DNA of 64,000 nucleotides from positions 4,485,644 to 4,549,643 of the forward strand of contig JAYESD010000007.1 in the NCBI GenBank assembly GCA_036927565.1, given 5' to 3'. Both the position numbers and the translations under genes were made by a program. Under the pieces are notes generated by a model, which searched no databases, was not told where the DNA came from, and saw only the letters and a list, made by a program, of their open reading frames with translations. Of this stretch, positions 47,579-59,178 are shown piece after piece. The stretch's first letter is position 1. Every line of letters begins with the position of its first letter. This DNA comes from Tuctoria greenei (lineage: Eukaryota > Streptophyta > Magnoliopsida > Poales > Poaceae).

Positions 47579-48414
47579 TGTCGGTACCCTAAAAACCATA
47601 CACCCCCTGAGGTTACAAAGATCTCAAGGGAAGGACATCTACTCAAATTAAAGACCCTCGGGGGCCCACCTGTCAGACATAACCGGACCTGCTTCTCCAA
47701 CATGGTTAACCCCTAGGTTGCCACGTGTACTGTCAGACCGTAGCTATTACCCGCAAGGGTGAAGCTCCGGGCTAGGTACTGAAACGGCACCTCCGGATTT
47801 AACCCCTGACCGAGAGAAGCTCCGGACCTGACACGTGCCAGGCCACCCCGGAGCTTCCCGCTTCCCACAAGCAAGCTCCGAAGCTGCCACGTGTCCATAC
47901 GTCGGAGCTGGCCGCTTCAAACCCCCGGAAGACATTGTAACGGCTCCGGATCTCCAAAGGACAGCCGTGGACTTCAAGACCCGATTAATTATCATTAATT
48001 CCACGTTAATGACACTTAATCGGACGATCTTAACACCTGTAACGGCACTGTCGGAGCCGTTACAGGGTTATTAACAACAATTAATCTCGTGTATCAATAC
48101 TAGTAACCGCCAGGGCCACATGTCGGGTCAGGCTGACTTGTAACGGGTTGTCCTTGTACTATAAAAGGACAAATCGACGATACACGGGGAGAGAACTCTC
48201 GAACGCTCTGAAGCTCACAAGTTAATACAATACACACACACACACACCCGTGGAGTAGGGTATTACGCTCAGGCGGCCCGAACCACGTAAACCACTGTGT
48301 CACTCGAGTCCAATCGTGATTCACCTTCTTGAGTCTCCGCGCGCCCACACCGAACTACAAACTCCTCCAACACTTTCATAGTGTCAGGAGATCTGCCGAC
48401 TCCAACAGTCGACA
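47579..48414 (+). repeat. Element B 5'LTR
   Basis: TATA box TATAAAAG at 48160-48167 points rightward. A CA repeat at 48231-48246 varies in length among the four LTRs. Confidence 0.95.
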
Positions 48415-48455
48415 GTTGGCGCGCCAGGTAGGGGGAGCGCCTGAGATCTTCAAGA

Positions 48456-50873
48456 ATGGTGAATTCTGCGGCTGGATCATCCAACGGGCAACCTGCTGCT
48501 CAGGCTGTCGGAGGCAATCCCTCCAACATGCAGCCACCGGCAGGAGCCTCAGCACCAGCAGGAGTCACACTCCCACCACCACCATCTTCTCCGGCAAGAC
48601 ATGCCGGACAACATGATGGTGTACCGGCGTCACATACTGCGCCGGCAAGTCATGACAACCCAGATCACGCGCTCCATGCAGCGCGTGCTCTTCTCCAGCG
48701 ACCACCACCTCCGGATGCATCTCAAGGTGCCATGGAGCAATGGAGGGCTGATGTTGAGCATTTGGTCGCAGCAGCGGCCGAACGCCTCAACAACCAGGGT
48801 CCACCTCCTTCAGGGCGGGCCCCGTCGCAGCGACGGACGTTGTCTGGAAGACTTGGTCCGCATGTCTCCAACAACCGAAGACGAGCTGCGTCACAGCAAG
48901 TAACGTCGTTGCCCTCTGGGGCACGACGCACCCATACCGCATCTCGGCTTTCGACACATGACCTCCGGGCGGAGCTTGATCGCCGATACCGTCAACAGGA
49001 TGGCCGTGTCCACATCGAGCGAGCTCGAGAAAGACGAGATGCTCAAGACCTTTCTACTCTGGAAGGAGTAGGAGGAGGCTGTTCCGCCCTAGCCATGCAC
49101 CTGCGCATGGTTAGATGGCCACAGAAGTTCTGGCCACACTTGCCGGAAAAATTCGACGGGACTGTCAATCCCGTAGAATTTCTGCAGATATACTCCACTG
49201 CAATCTTAGCAGCTGGAGGAAACGAGGCCGTAATGGCCAACTATTTTCCAGTGGCCTTAACTGGGACCGCCAGGTCCTGGTTTATGAGCCTTCCACCCAA
49301 CTCTATCGACAGTTGGGAGGAGCTGTGCCGTCAGTTCACTGCCAATTTCGGGAGTTCATACACCCGACCGGGCACTAAACTGGACCTTTTTGCGGTCGTG
49401 CAAAAAGGAGGAGAATCTTTGCGGTCATTCATCCAGAGATTCTCTCAGGTACGTAACACAATCCCTTCTATCTCAAGCGCTTCTGTCATTGTGGCATTCA
49501 GACAGGGTGTACGAGACAAGAAGATGTTGGAGAAGCTGGCGATCAAAGAGATCACCAGCGTCACGGAGCTCTTCAGCCTGGCTGACAAATGTGCCAGAGC
49601 TGCGGAGGGCCGTGAAATGCACTCCAAACCAGCCTTGGAGGATCATAAAAAATCCTCCAAAGAAGAAGTCGCTACCTCCGGGAGTGGCAAGAAGAAAAAG
49701 AAGACCAACGGCAAGAAGAAGCCGTCGGCCGGCACATCCAACGTTGCAGCTACTGCAACTCCTGGTGGCCAGGGGCCACGCCCCGAGAAGCGACCTCGAC
49801 CGTCTTCTGAAGACGGCGGCAAATCCAAGATGTGGTGCCCCATTCACAAAACGGGCAGCCACAGACTGGAGGACTGCCGGGAGGTCCAAAACCTTGCTGA
49901 GCGCTACAACAAGCGCCGGGAAGGATCTCCTTTCCGACAGAGGGAGGGGAAACAGAAGGTTGACAAAGCTCCGGCTGAAGAGGAGTTAGGGTTTCAGGAC
50001 CCCAAAAAGGTCCTGAAAGCCGTCTACACCTCCGTCAACGATGACTCCGATGTCTCCGACAACGAGCGTCGGAAAACCATGAACACCATCTTTGGTGGAT
50101 CATGGGACATCACTTCTCGTCGTGTCATCAAGACTATGCGACGGGATATGGCTGCTGTAGCTCCTACAGCTAGACCGGAGCCACATCGAAAGTGGATGGA
50201 CACACCCATCACTTTTGATGCTTCGGACTGTCCTCAAAGCATGGTCGGAGCTGGCCAATTACCCTTGATGGTATCTCCCACCATCAACAACATCCAGCTC
50301 CATCATGTCCTGGTAGACGGAGGTTCGGGGCTTAACCTCATCAGCTTCGAAGCTTTCACTAAGCTTCAGCTCCGACCTTCGGACCTCCAGCCCTCTCGAC
50401 CTTTCTCCGGAGTAGGTCCGGGGGCCATTACTCCACTCGGAGCTATTACTCTCCCCGTTACCTTCGGGACCCGGGAGAAGTATCGCACCGAGAAGTTGGT
50501 CTTCGACGTCGCTCAGATCAACTTACCATTCAACGCCATCTTGGGTAGACCTGCCTTGTACAAATTCATGGCAGCTACTCATTATGGATACCTGGTGTTG
50601 AAGATGCCAACACCAGTAGGCGTTCTCCGGATCCGCGGAGATCGCACTGCCGGAGTAACTGCTCTGGAGGAACTCCACGCACTCACCACGGCGCAAGAGG
50701 AGGACTCCAGACAGAAGCAAGCTCCACAACCTCCGAGCATTCGTCAACGAGGCTCGACCTCTGCACCCCGTGTGCAGCCAAGCGGCGACACTGACATTCC
50801 CGTTAAAGTCGTCCAAATTGGTTCCGATGTCACTCAAACTACCCGCATATCGGGTGGCTTGAACGACAAATAG
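48456..50873 (+). CDS. Element B gag-protease, intact, 805 aa
   Basis: The ATG at 48456 is 41 bp after the LTR. Sequence is almost identical to the element A protein. It has a gag capsid-like domain at about residues 230-330, a Lys-rich stretch (KKKKKTNGKKK), a variant knuckle with C-H-H-C ligands (about 49835-49876), and a protease active site DGGSG at about 50316-50330. The last sense codon AAA is followed by TAG (50871-50873), then by an uninterrupted frame for RT, so pol expression probably needs suppression of this stop or splicing. Confidence 0.94.
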   Translation: MVNSAAGSSNGQPAAQAVGGNPSNMQPPAGASAPAGVTLPPPPSSPARHAGQHDGVPASHTAPASHDNPDHALHAARALLQRPPPPDASQGAMEQWRADVEHLVAAAAERLNNQGPPPSGRAPSQRRTLSGRLGPHVSNNRRRAASQQVTSLPSGARRTHTASRLSTHDLRAELDRRYRQQDGRVHIERARERRDAQDLSTLEGVGGGCSALAMHLRMVRWPQKFWPHLPEKFDGTVNPVEFLQIYSTAILAAGGNEAVMANYFPVALTGTARSWFMSLPPNSIDSWEELCRQFTANFGSSYTRPGTKLDLFAVVQKGGESLRSFIQRFSQVRNTIPSISSASVIVAFRQGVRDKKMLEKLAIKEITSVTELFSLADKCARAAEGREMHSKPALEDHKKSSKEEVATSGSGKKKKKTNGKKKPSAGTSNVAATATPGGQGPRPEKRPRPSSEDGGKSKMWCPIHKTGSHRLEDCREVQNLAERYNKRREGSPFRQREGKQKVDKAPAEEELGFQDPKKVLKAVYTSVNDDSDVSDNERRKTMNTIFGGSWDITSRRVIKTMRRDMAAVAPTARPEPHRKWMDTPITFDASDCPQSMVGAGQLPLMVSPTINNIQLHHVLVDGGSGLNLISFEAFTKLQLRPSDLQPSRPFSGVGPGAITPLGAITLPVTFGTREKYRTEKLVFDVAQINLPFNAILGRPALYKFMAATHYGYLVLKMPTPVGVLRIRGDRTAGVTALEELHALTTAQEEDSRQKQAPQPPSIRQRGSTSAPRVQPSGDTDIPVKVVQIGSDVTQTTRISGGLNDK

Positions 50874-53800
50874 GAACTCGCGCTCATCACTTTCCTCCGG
50901 GCTAACGTTGACGTGTTTGCTTGGCAACCGTCACAAATGCCTGGGATCCCCAGGGAAGTGATTGAGCACAATCTGAAGATTTACCCCGACGCTCGGCCTG
51001 TGCATCAGAAACCTCGGAAGCAATCTGTAGAGCGACAGAACTTCATCCGACAAGAAGTGAAGAAGTTGCTCGAAGCCGGATTCATCCGAGAAGTCTACCA
51101 TCCAAAATGGCTGGCAAACCCAGTCATTGTGCCCAAGGCCGGCGGGAAACTTAGGATGTGCATCGACTACACCACACTGAATAAGGCATGTCCAAAAGAT
51201 CCATTCCCACTACCTAGAATAGATCAGATAGTGGATTCCACCTCCGGGTGCGAGTTACTGTGTTTTCTAGACGCATATTCTGGATATCATCAAATCAGGA
51301 TGTCTAGGGAGGATGAAGAGCATACTTCATTCATCACAGTGGACGGATTGTATTGTTACACAGCCATGCCTTTTGGTCTCAAGAATGCAGCTTCAACTTT
51401 TGTACGAGCTATGTACAAAACTTTCGAAGAACTCATCAGAGACATAGTGGAAGTGTACGTCGATGACATCGTGGTCAAAGTCAAGAGCAAGGAGTCCCTC
51501 TTGGACACCTTGCAGGCTGTCTTCGATAAGCTGCGGGCCACCCGCACGAAGCTAAACCCAGACAAGTGCGTCTTCGGGGTTAGTTCCGGAAAACTTCTTG
51601 GTTTCCTGGTAAGTCACCGGGGCATAGAGGCTAATCCGGCGAAGATAAAAGCCATTGAAGACATGCGGCCACCAACCCGCATCAAAGACGTCCAAAAATT
51701 AACTAGATGTCTAGCAGCCCTCAGCCGGTTCATTTCAAGACTGGCGGAAAGGGCACTTCCCTTCTTCAAGTTATTGAGGAAGTCCGGACCATTCCAATGG
51801 TCTGAAGAAGCAGAGAAGGCATTCCAGGAGCTGAAACAGTTCCTCACCACCCTACCAGTCTTGGTAGCTCCGAACCCTGGTGAGCCTTTATTGCTTTACA
51901 TTTCAGCTGCTGACGAAGTCGTCAGTATGGTTCTGGTTGCGGAGAGACCGGAACTACCCAATACTCAGGAATCCAGACCCCTTCGGGAGGGTCCGGAGGT
52001 TCCTGAAAGCGGGTCTGGGTCCCAGCTCCCAGACTTGAACCCACAAGAAGCCACTTCAGAGGACCCGGATCCCTCCGAGAGGATCCAGGTCATTCCTGAA
52101 GAAGCTCCGGGTTCCTCCACCCAGAACCCGGAGGTCCCCGAAGAGAATCTGGACCCCTCCGAGAGGGTCCGGATCAATGAAGAGGAAGCTCCGGACCCCT
52201 CCGGGAGGGTCCGGACCATTCAACGCCCGGTATACTTCGTCAGTGAAGTGTTACATGATGCTAAGACTCGATACCTAGAGGTGCATAAACTGCTCTATGC
52301 AGTTCTTATTGCCTCAAGGAAGCTTCGACACTATTTCCAAGCTCACAAAGTCTCGGTGGTGACCTCATATCCACTTCGAGCGATCCTGCATAATCCCAAT
52401 TCAACTGGGAATATTGCAAAGTGGGCAGCGGAATTGGCTGAATTCGACCTTGAATTCATTCCAAGACAAGCAATCAAGAGTCAAGCGCTGGCAGATTTCG
52501 TGGCAGAATGGACTCCCTCTCCATTAAACCCTGGGGGCCCCAGCGAGCAGAAGACGGAACCTCAAGTTCCAGCCTTCAATAAGCCTCACTGGACCCTTTA
52601 CTTCGACGGCTCCATGCAGAAGCAGGGAGCCGGAGCTGGAATCCTTCTCCTCGCACCAACCGGGGAGAAGGTGAAATACATGGTACACCTTGACTTCAAG
52701 GCAACCAACAACATGGCGGAGTACGAAGCACTCATCTATGGATTAAAGGTGGCACTTTCATATGGTGTCAAGCAATTGCTGGTCAAAGGAGATTCACAAC
52801 TCATCATCAAGCAGGTGAAGGGTGAATGCTCCTGCAATAATCTCCAGCTGGCTGCTTACCTCCTTGAAGTCCAGAGGCTTCAGAAGGACTTCGAAGTCCT
52901 AGACCTTCACCATGTTCAGCGTGCTCACAACGCTGAAGCTGACGAACTCTCGACCAAGGCGTCAACCGGAGCTCCGGCTCCTGACGGAACCTTTGTCCGG
53001 AGGTTGTCAAAACCCACGGTTCAGCCTGCCGAACTGAACGAAGGGGGCGAGATCAGCATCCCGAAGCTGACGGTCCCGATGGCCCTGTTACCATGGCAGC
53101 CATCAAGGGTCGTAGGTGCTGCCGGAAGCTCCGAGCAACCCAGCACGCAAGACTCAAATGCTCAAGTTAGTTCCGATGCATGGATCTCGGAGATCCGGAG
53201 CTACTTGAAAGACAACATCCTTCCTGACGATGATGTATCCGCTGACCGGGTAGTCAGATTGGCTAAAAGATACACGTTGGTAGAAGGGGATCTCTACCGG
53301 CGCGGTGCCAACGACATCCTAATGCGGTGCATCACAAGGGAAGAAGGCTGCGAACTCCTCGCAGAAATCCATGGAGGCGAGTGTGGGAACCACGCATCTT
53401 CCCGCACGCTGGTCGGAAAAGCCTTTCGGCACGGCTTCTACTGGCCTACAGCGCTCCAGGATGCCACTGAGCTAGTGAAGAAATGCAAAGCATGCCAATT
53501 TCATGCAAAGCAAATTCATACACCTGCTCAGTCCTTACAAATGATACCTCCTACATGGCCTTTCGCTGTGTGGGGTATGGACATCTTGGGACCCTTCCCA
53601 AGAGCCGTCGGAGGTTACAAGTTCCTGTACGTCGCCATCGACAAGTTCACCAAGTGGCCGGAAGCTACTCCCGTTGTGACGATTAACAAACAATCTGCAA
53701 TCAATTTTCTACAATCCATCGTGAGCAGGTTCGGAGTCCCAAATAAGATCATCACTGATAATGGGACTCAGTTCACAAGCTCCACATTTCAAGGATATTG

Positions 53801-54416
53801 CGAAGACCTCGGCATACAAGTTTGCTAAGCTTCTGTAGCTCATCCTGCCAGCAATGGACAAGCCGAGAGAGCAAACGCAGAGATCCTTAAAGGACTCAAA
53901 ACGCGTACTTATGAGCGTTTGAAAAAGCACGGAGCCAATTGGATCGAAGAGCTTCCGCCCACTCTATGGGCCAACAGGACTTCTCCAAGTCGGGCAACCG
54001 GAGAAACACCCTTCTTCCTGGTGTACGGAGCTGAAGCGATCCTTCCTCCGGAAATCACCTTGGGTTCCCTCCGAGTCCGGACCTTCGACGAAGCCGCGCA
54101 GGACCAGCTCCGGCGTGAAGACCTAGACCTCCTCGAGGAGGGAAGGTGCCAAGCAGCTGTTCGGAATGCCCGATACCGCCAAGCTCTACGGCGCTATCAC
54201 CAGCGGCATGTACACAACCGACAGCTCGAGGAAGGCGATCTGGTGCTACGGAGAATACTATCTAGAGAAGGGCAAAACAAACTCTCCCCCGGCTGGGAAG
54301 GGCCCTTTCGAGTGATCAAAGTATCCCGTCCCGGAAGCGTTCGCTTGGCTACCGAGGATGGGACACCTCTCCCAAATCCTTGGAACATCGAGCACCTCTG
54401 TAAGTTCTACACCTAA
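50874..54416 (+). pseudogene. Element B pol, one premature stop in the integrase core
   Basis: Open in the gag frame from just after the UAG. RT YVDD box at 51455-51466; first RNase H with a Pro/Glu-rich insertion (about 51940-52230); second RNase H (YFDGS at 52599-52613); integrase zinc-binding region (about 53370-53510); DDE core with the first Asp in WGMDILGPFP (about 53575) and the second in ITDNGTQFT (about 53757). A TAC to TAA change at 53826-53828 falls between the second Asp and the catalytic Glu (near 53870), removing it and the C-terminal module, so this copy cannot make full integrase. The RT/RNase H part stays open, unlike in element A. Confidence 0.93.
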
Positions 54417-55678
54417 ATCCACGGAGGTGAGTCTTAAGTAACTTGAAATGTATGTTATAGAGTCATTGTACAGAGTCGGGTAGTTCCTCCGGGAGAGCAG
54501 CCGGACCTTTCCCGAAAGGTTTGAAAAGCTCATGCAACACTTGATACAGTCTCCGGACTAGAAGTGTGGCTAACTACCCTGGGTCAAACGAGAAACCAAA
54601 CACACTTAGCCTGGTTCCGTACCCTAAGAGTGTACTTGTTTCCCCTGTACCCCGGACCTATAATGAAAGACATCTTCATGTGAAATAGACTCCACGTGCA
54701 TTCATTTTTGCATAGGCTCGACATTTTTATTTTTCTCTTTCTTGTCTATAACAGAAACGTGCAATTCTTAAGAAATTCTAGTTTGACCGGTTTACGTACG
54801 ATTCGAGTCGAATTGTCGGATTTTTTAGATTTAAATATCGTCTGTGGCCAACTCGCCTGAAAGCCGCCAAGCCATTCTAGGGCCGGAGTGCGCTATCGAC
54901 TTAGCCTGGTCAAGCACCCTAAGTACGCCACTCTACCTACATCCCGGCAGGCCAAAGTAAGGTGGGTCCATGGACAATTGGATCTAAAAGAAAAGACAAT
55001 TCATCCAGTCGTACTAAAAATTGTGTTCAACTTAAAATTCTCTTGAGAACCGTAAGCCGCGACGAAGTTATAGATAAGGAACGAATTTTACTATTTTTCT
55101 TGGCTTAAGTGTGCAGGAAAAATGAACCCAAAGTTGAGGGAGAAAAACCGGAGCTAACCAAGCTCCGACTCCCACCAGGGCGTCAACCGTCGGCGTTGAC
55201 TAAAAGATGGTGAGAAGACCCCATCACTGGAGTCTGTTGCCAACAAACCAAGTGTGGCAAGGGTCATCGCCGGAGCTACTAAGCTCCGACACCTTGGAGT
55301 ATTAACTATCGACGCTCAACGTGTTGATAGAGGCTATTGTTGGAGCTACTAAGCTCCAGCGATGGACAGTGCCAGAGCTTCTAAGCTCCGACAACTTCAG
55401 GGGACCTTCACTATCAAAAACTTCGGACATAGATTCCACAAGTTCGAAGCAAATTCGTCTTCAACAAAACTCAACATCCTTTTGGTACATGTCCACAATC
55501 AAATTGTGCACATCTACCAGGGGGCCAAGTTAAGACAAAGATGTTGAAGACAAGAAATGAAATTCACGAAAAATTGGGGATTTCATTTCATCAGAAGATC
55601 GGAGATTACATCTGGAGACAAGGGATTACAAAATTGAGGAAGAAGAGAAGATACAAGTAAAGGCTAAGAGAGACAGTC
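54417..55678. other. Element B non-coding spacer with AGCT-stem hairpins
   Basis: Mirror of 39310-40565. No ORF. Hairpins ggagct-loop-agctcc are visible at 55150-55166, 55272-55287, 55342-55357 and near 55375-55388 (first arm imperfect). Confidence 0.7.
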
Positions 55679-58600
55679 CTAGACCCTATGGAAGAACTCG
55701 GCGACCTTCTGGGCGACCTCCGACACGCTGGCTCGGGTAGCTTTGCCTTCTCCTTCGACGGGGCCTTCAAGCACCGGGTCCAGAGGGAATCGAGGGTTCC
55801 GACTAGTGTAGCACGTCAACACATACTCTGTGACGTTCCTAGCCAAGGCTTGCCCCTCGACCTCCAGCTGGTCCGCGATGACGTCGCCCACCTTGGAGAG
55901 CTTGCTGCCCGCGGCGCTCAACGCTTGCAACACAAGGTCCGGCTCCGGCTCCGGATCATCCGGGAGCACGGGGCTGAAACCCATCGGCGCCAGCGCATCG
56001 TCGGCCTTGCTCAGGAACTCCCAAATTTGCAGGGAGCCCGTCTTCCTCAGGCCCTTCATCTCCTCCAGGGATCTCCGGGCCGCCGTCAGCTCCGAATTCT
56101 CGCGGGAGAGGCGCTCAACTTCTTTGGCGTTTTGCTGAATCTTCGCAGCAACCCGCTTCTCAAGTCTTCCGAGCTCCTCCTCCCGGAGGTGGATCTTGTT
56201 CCGGCGGTCGACCAAGTCCTTCTCCCTAGCTTCTATTTTCTTCTCCCGGGCGACAAGGGCACACTCGTACTCGTAGAGTTCCTGCCCCCGCACCCAGGTC
56301 TTCTCCTCCTCCTCGAGGCAGCGCTCTTCCAATTTTTTAGTGCGCTCCTCGAGGCCCTTGTCCGCCAGAGCTGTTTTCTCGGCGAGCTCTTCCTCCCATC
56401 GCAAGACGTCATCCCGTAGCTCCAGGAGTTTTTGCTCCTCATCCTCGAGCCGCCTTTCCCTTCCTTCAAGTGCCTCTCGGCGCTTGATGAGTGCGGTGCT
56501 GATGGCCTCGATTTGATCGAACCGAGCGTTGGCCGCGTCGTTAGCAGCCTTAGCTTGGTCATGGAACTCCCGGGATTGAGCGTCGAGGGCGTGAGTCATG
56601 CTCTCCCTCTCGTCCAGCAGCTCACCCCAGAGCTCCAGGCGGACCTTCTCCCGCCTGATCCATTCCTTGTCATCCGCAATCCTCGACTGCGCCAGCTTAG
56701 TCTCAAAGTGGAGCCGATTACGCCACCTCCTAAGGGTTTGGCGCTCCTCTTCAAGAGCTTTGCTGTCGTGGAAGAAGGCCAGTTGGACCTGACGTAGACT
56801 GGAGCAGGCGTTGTCGATGGACATCGACAGAGAGATGGGCTCCGGACCTGCCGGGGTCTCTTCCGCTGGTTCCAGCGGGTCTTCACTTACAAAAATTGGG
56901 TCCCACTCTACGAGAGTGGAACCCCGAGCTTCCAAAGCGCTAGGGCCCTCCTCCGAGATGGCCTCAGTCGCCATCGAAGGAGGTCCCGCCACCAAGTCTT
57001 CATCTGCCCCCACAGGCTGGGGGCCGGCGACTTCGTTCAGGCACTCTGGCTCTGCCACAGGTACCATTGACGTCGTCGCCTCCACTGGCTCTGGCCGGGA
57101 CACTTCTTTTGAGGGAGGCTCAAGCTCCCTCGCCTCTTCAGCCACCGGCTCTGCGGCCGGCGCTCCAACAATCACCGGCTCTGCGGCCGGCGCTCCAACA
57201 ATCACCGGCTCTGCAGCCGGCGCTCCAATAATTACCGGCTCTGCGACCGGAGTTTCGGAAGTAACCGGCTCAACTACCGGAACCACTTCAACTTCCGGCT
57301 CGCATGCCGGGGCTTCAGCTACCTCCGGCTCAACCGCCGGGGCTTCAACACTTTCCGGCTCTGAAGCCGGGACCGCTACTTCCTCCGACTCAACAGTCGG
57401 AGCTTCTACTTCTGCAGCACCAGGACCCGGAGCTTCTACCTCCGGAACGGGTGCCGCTGGCGCATCTTCAATCCCATGGTCCGACGCTACCACGGGAACT
57501 TCTGGAGACGAGTCGAGGTCCATGACCACGACAGCCGGCGCCGGAGCTATCGCAGCCTCCGCTTGGGGCGGCACCGGGGCTGGAGCAGAAGCCCTCGTAG
57601 CCTCAGACACTGTGGCTGAGGGCGGAGCTTCACTCCCCTTCTTAGGAACGCTGCAGATAAAAAACGAAGAAATTGATCAAATAGATGCTACAATTAAAAG
57701 TTAATCGAGGTAAGAAAGAAAAATTACCTTGGGAGGCTCACGCACCAGCTTGCGCGGAACCTCTTTCCCGGACGTTCCGGGCTGGCCACGGTCGGCGTAG
57801 GAGCTCCGGGAGGACTCCCAGGACTTGCCGTGGTCGCGGGCGTTTCCTGGGTCGGAGCTCTCCTTGATCGGGAGGAACTCCTGGACCTGGAGGCCCTCAC
57901 CGCTTCTCGTGCCGGAGTCGCCTGCCTGGAGCTGGCACCTCCGGAGGGATCCACCACGGGGACAGTTGCACTCCGGGAGGATCCCACCGCCGAAACAGTA
58001 GCGCTCCGAAAAGACCCCACCACGGGGACAGCCGCCACGGCGGCGGAGGATCTTCCTTCCTGAGGACGGGGAACTGGGGGGGAGGTGGCAAGCCCGACGG
58101 ACCTTCCGTCAGCATGTCGCAGCTTTCTCTTCCGGCTCTCCGGCTCCTCCGCCAGCTCCTTGCCCTTGCCGATGACCTCAGCTCTTGGCTGAGAGACAGG
58201 GGCGGAGCCGCCTTCGGACAACCCGGGGATCGCCAACCGGGCAGTTGACCTTCTCTCGACGACGCCAAGGTTGTCAAGCGCGGGCATCTTCCGCCAGAGC
58301 TCCCTGCTGAACTCAACTTCCACATTCAGGGGAAGGAAAGCCGGCGGTGGAGTCAAGTAATCTCCGTCAACATCGATGCCGTGCTGGAATTTCTTGAGGT
58401 GAAACTCCAAGGACTTCCCCACCATGCTGGACTTCAACCCGGTCTCAACCCGGTCCTCGTCCATCACGCTGTTGAGGGCCCAGGCGAGCTTCTCCCTCCT
58501 CTTCAGCGGCGCCCACCTGTTGGACAAGAAGTTGCAGAACACCGCCTGGGGAGTCAATCCTCCCTCCACACATTGGCGGATCCTGGTCAGGACGGGATCG

Positions 58601-59112
58601 AAAGCTGCCGCCAGCACCGGAACTTCGCTCCACACCGACGTGTCAATACCGGGCAGACCATCTGGCAACTCCAACCGCTCATGCTCCTCCATCCGGACGA
58701 CTACCCAATCTTTCTTCCAGTCATCCCACTTCCCGGAAGGGAATGACTGGAGGTACTTGAACGAGCACTTCTTGCGCTTCACGAAGTAGTAGAAGCCAAG
58801 ATACTCGTCGCTTCGGCCGGTGTTTTGGACGGTGAAGAAGGTTCGGAAGAGCTCGATGCAGGGAGGGATGCCCACCCACATCTCGCAGAAGTGGACAAAG
58901 ATGGACACAAGGAGAATGGAGTGAGGGCCAAGATGGTACAGCTGCAGACCATAGAAGTCCAACAGCATCAAGAAGAAAGAAGAAAACGGTGGGATCAGCC
59001 CCACCATGGCGTACGATGAAAAGTACACCATCTCGCCGGAGTGCTCCTTTTTAAAGGGAAGCTCTCCGCCGGCGCGGACCGAACGGTTGAAGAAGTCCGA
59101 CGACCACCCCAT
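55679..59112 (-). CDS. Element B antisense ORF, spliced, ~1118 codons open
   Basis: On the minus strand, opposite to element B. Exon 1 is 57728-59112 and exon 2 is 55679-57650. They are separated by a 77-bp intron (57651-57727) with GTAATT and CTGCAG borders, and splicing keeps frame. The apparent ancestral ATG is at 59178, but a CGA to TGA change at 59119-59121 kills codon 20; the next in-frame Met at 59112 could start translation. Domain order: Transposase_28-like N-terminal part (FFLMLLDFYGLQLYHLG), basic Ser/Pro linker, repeats of about ten residues (EPVIVGAPAA), a long coiled coil (about 56080-56740), and a conserved C-terminus. Similar antisense ORFs are known from Tat elements; their role is unknown. 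Confidence 0.8.
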
Positions 59113-59178
59113 GAGGGCTCAGACCTTCTTCAGATCGCTTTCCGTCTTCAAACGACTCTCACGCAGACCCAACTCCAT

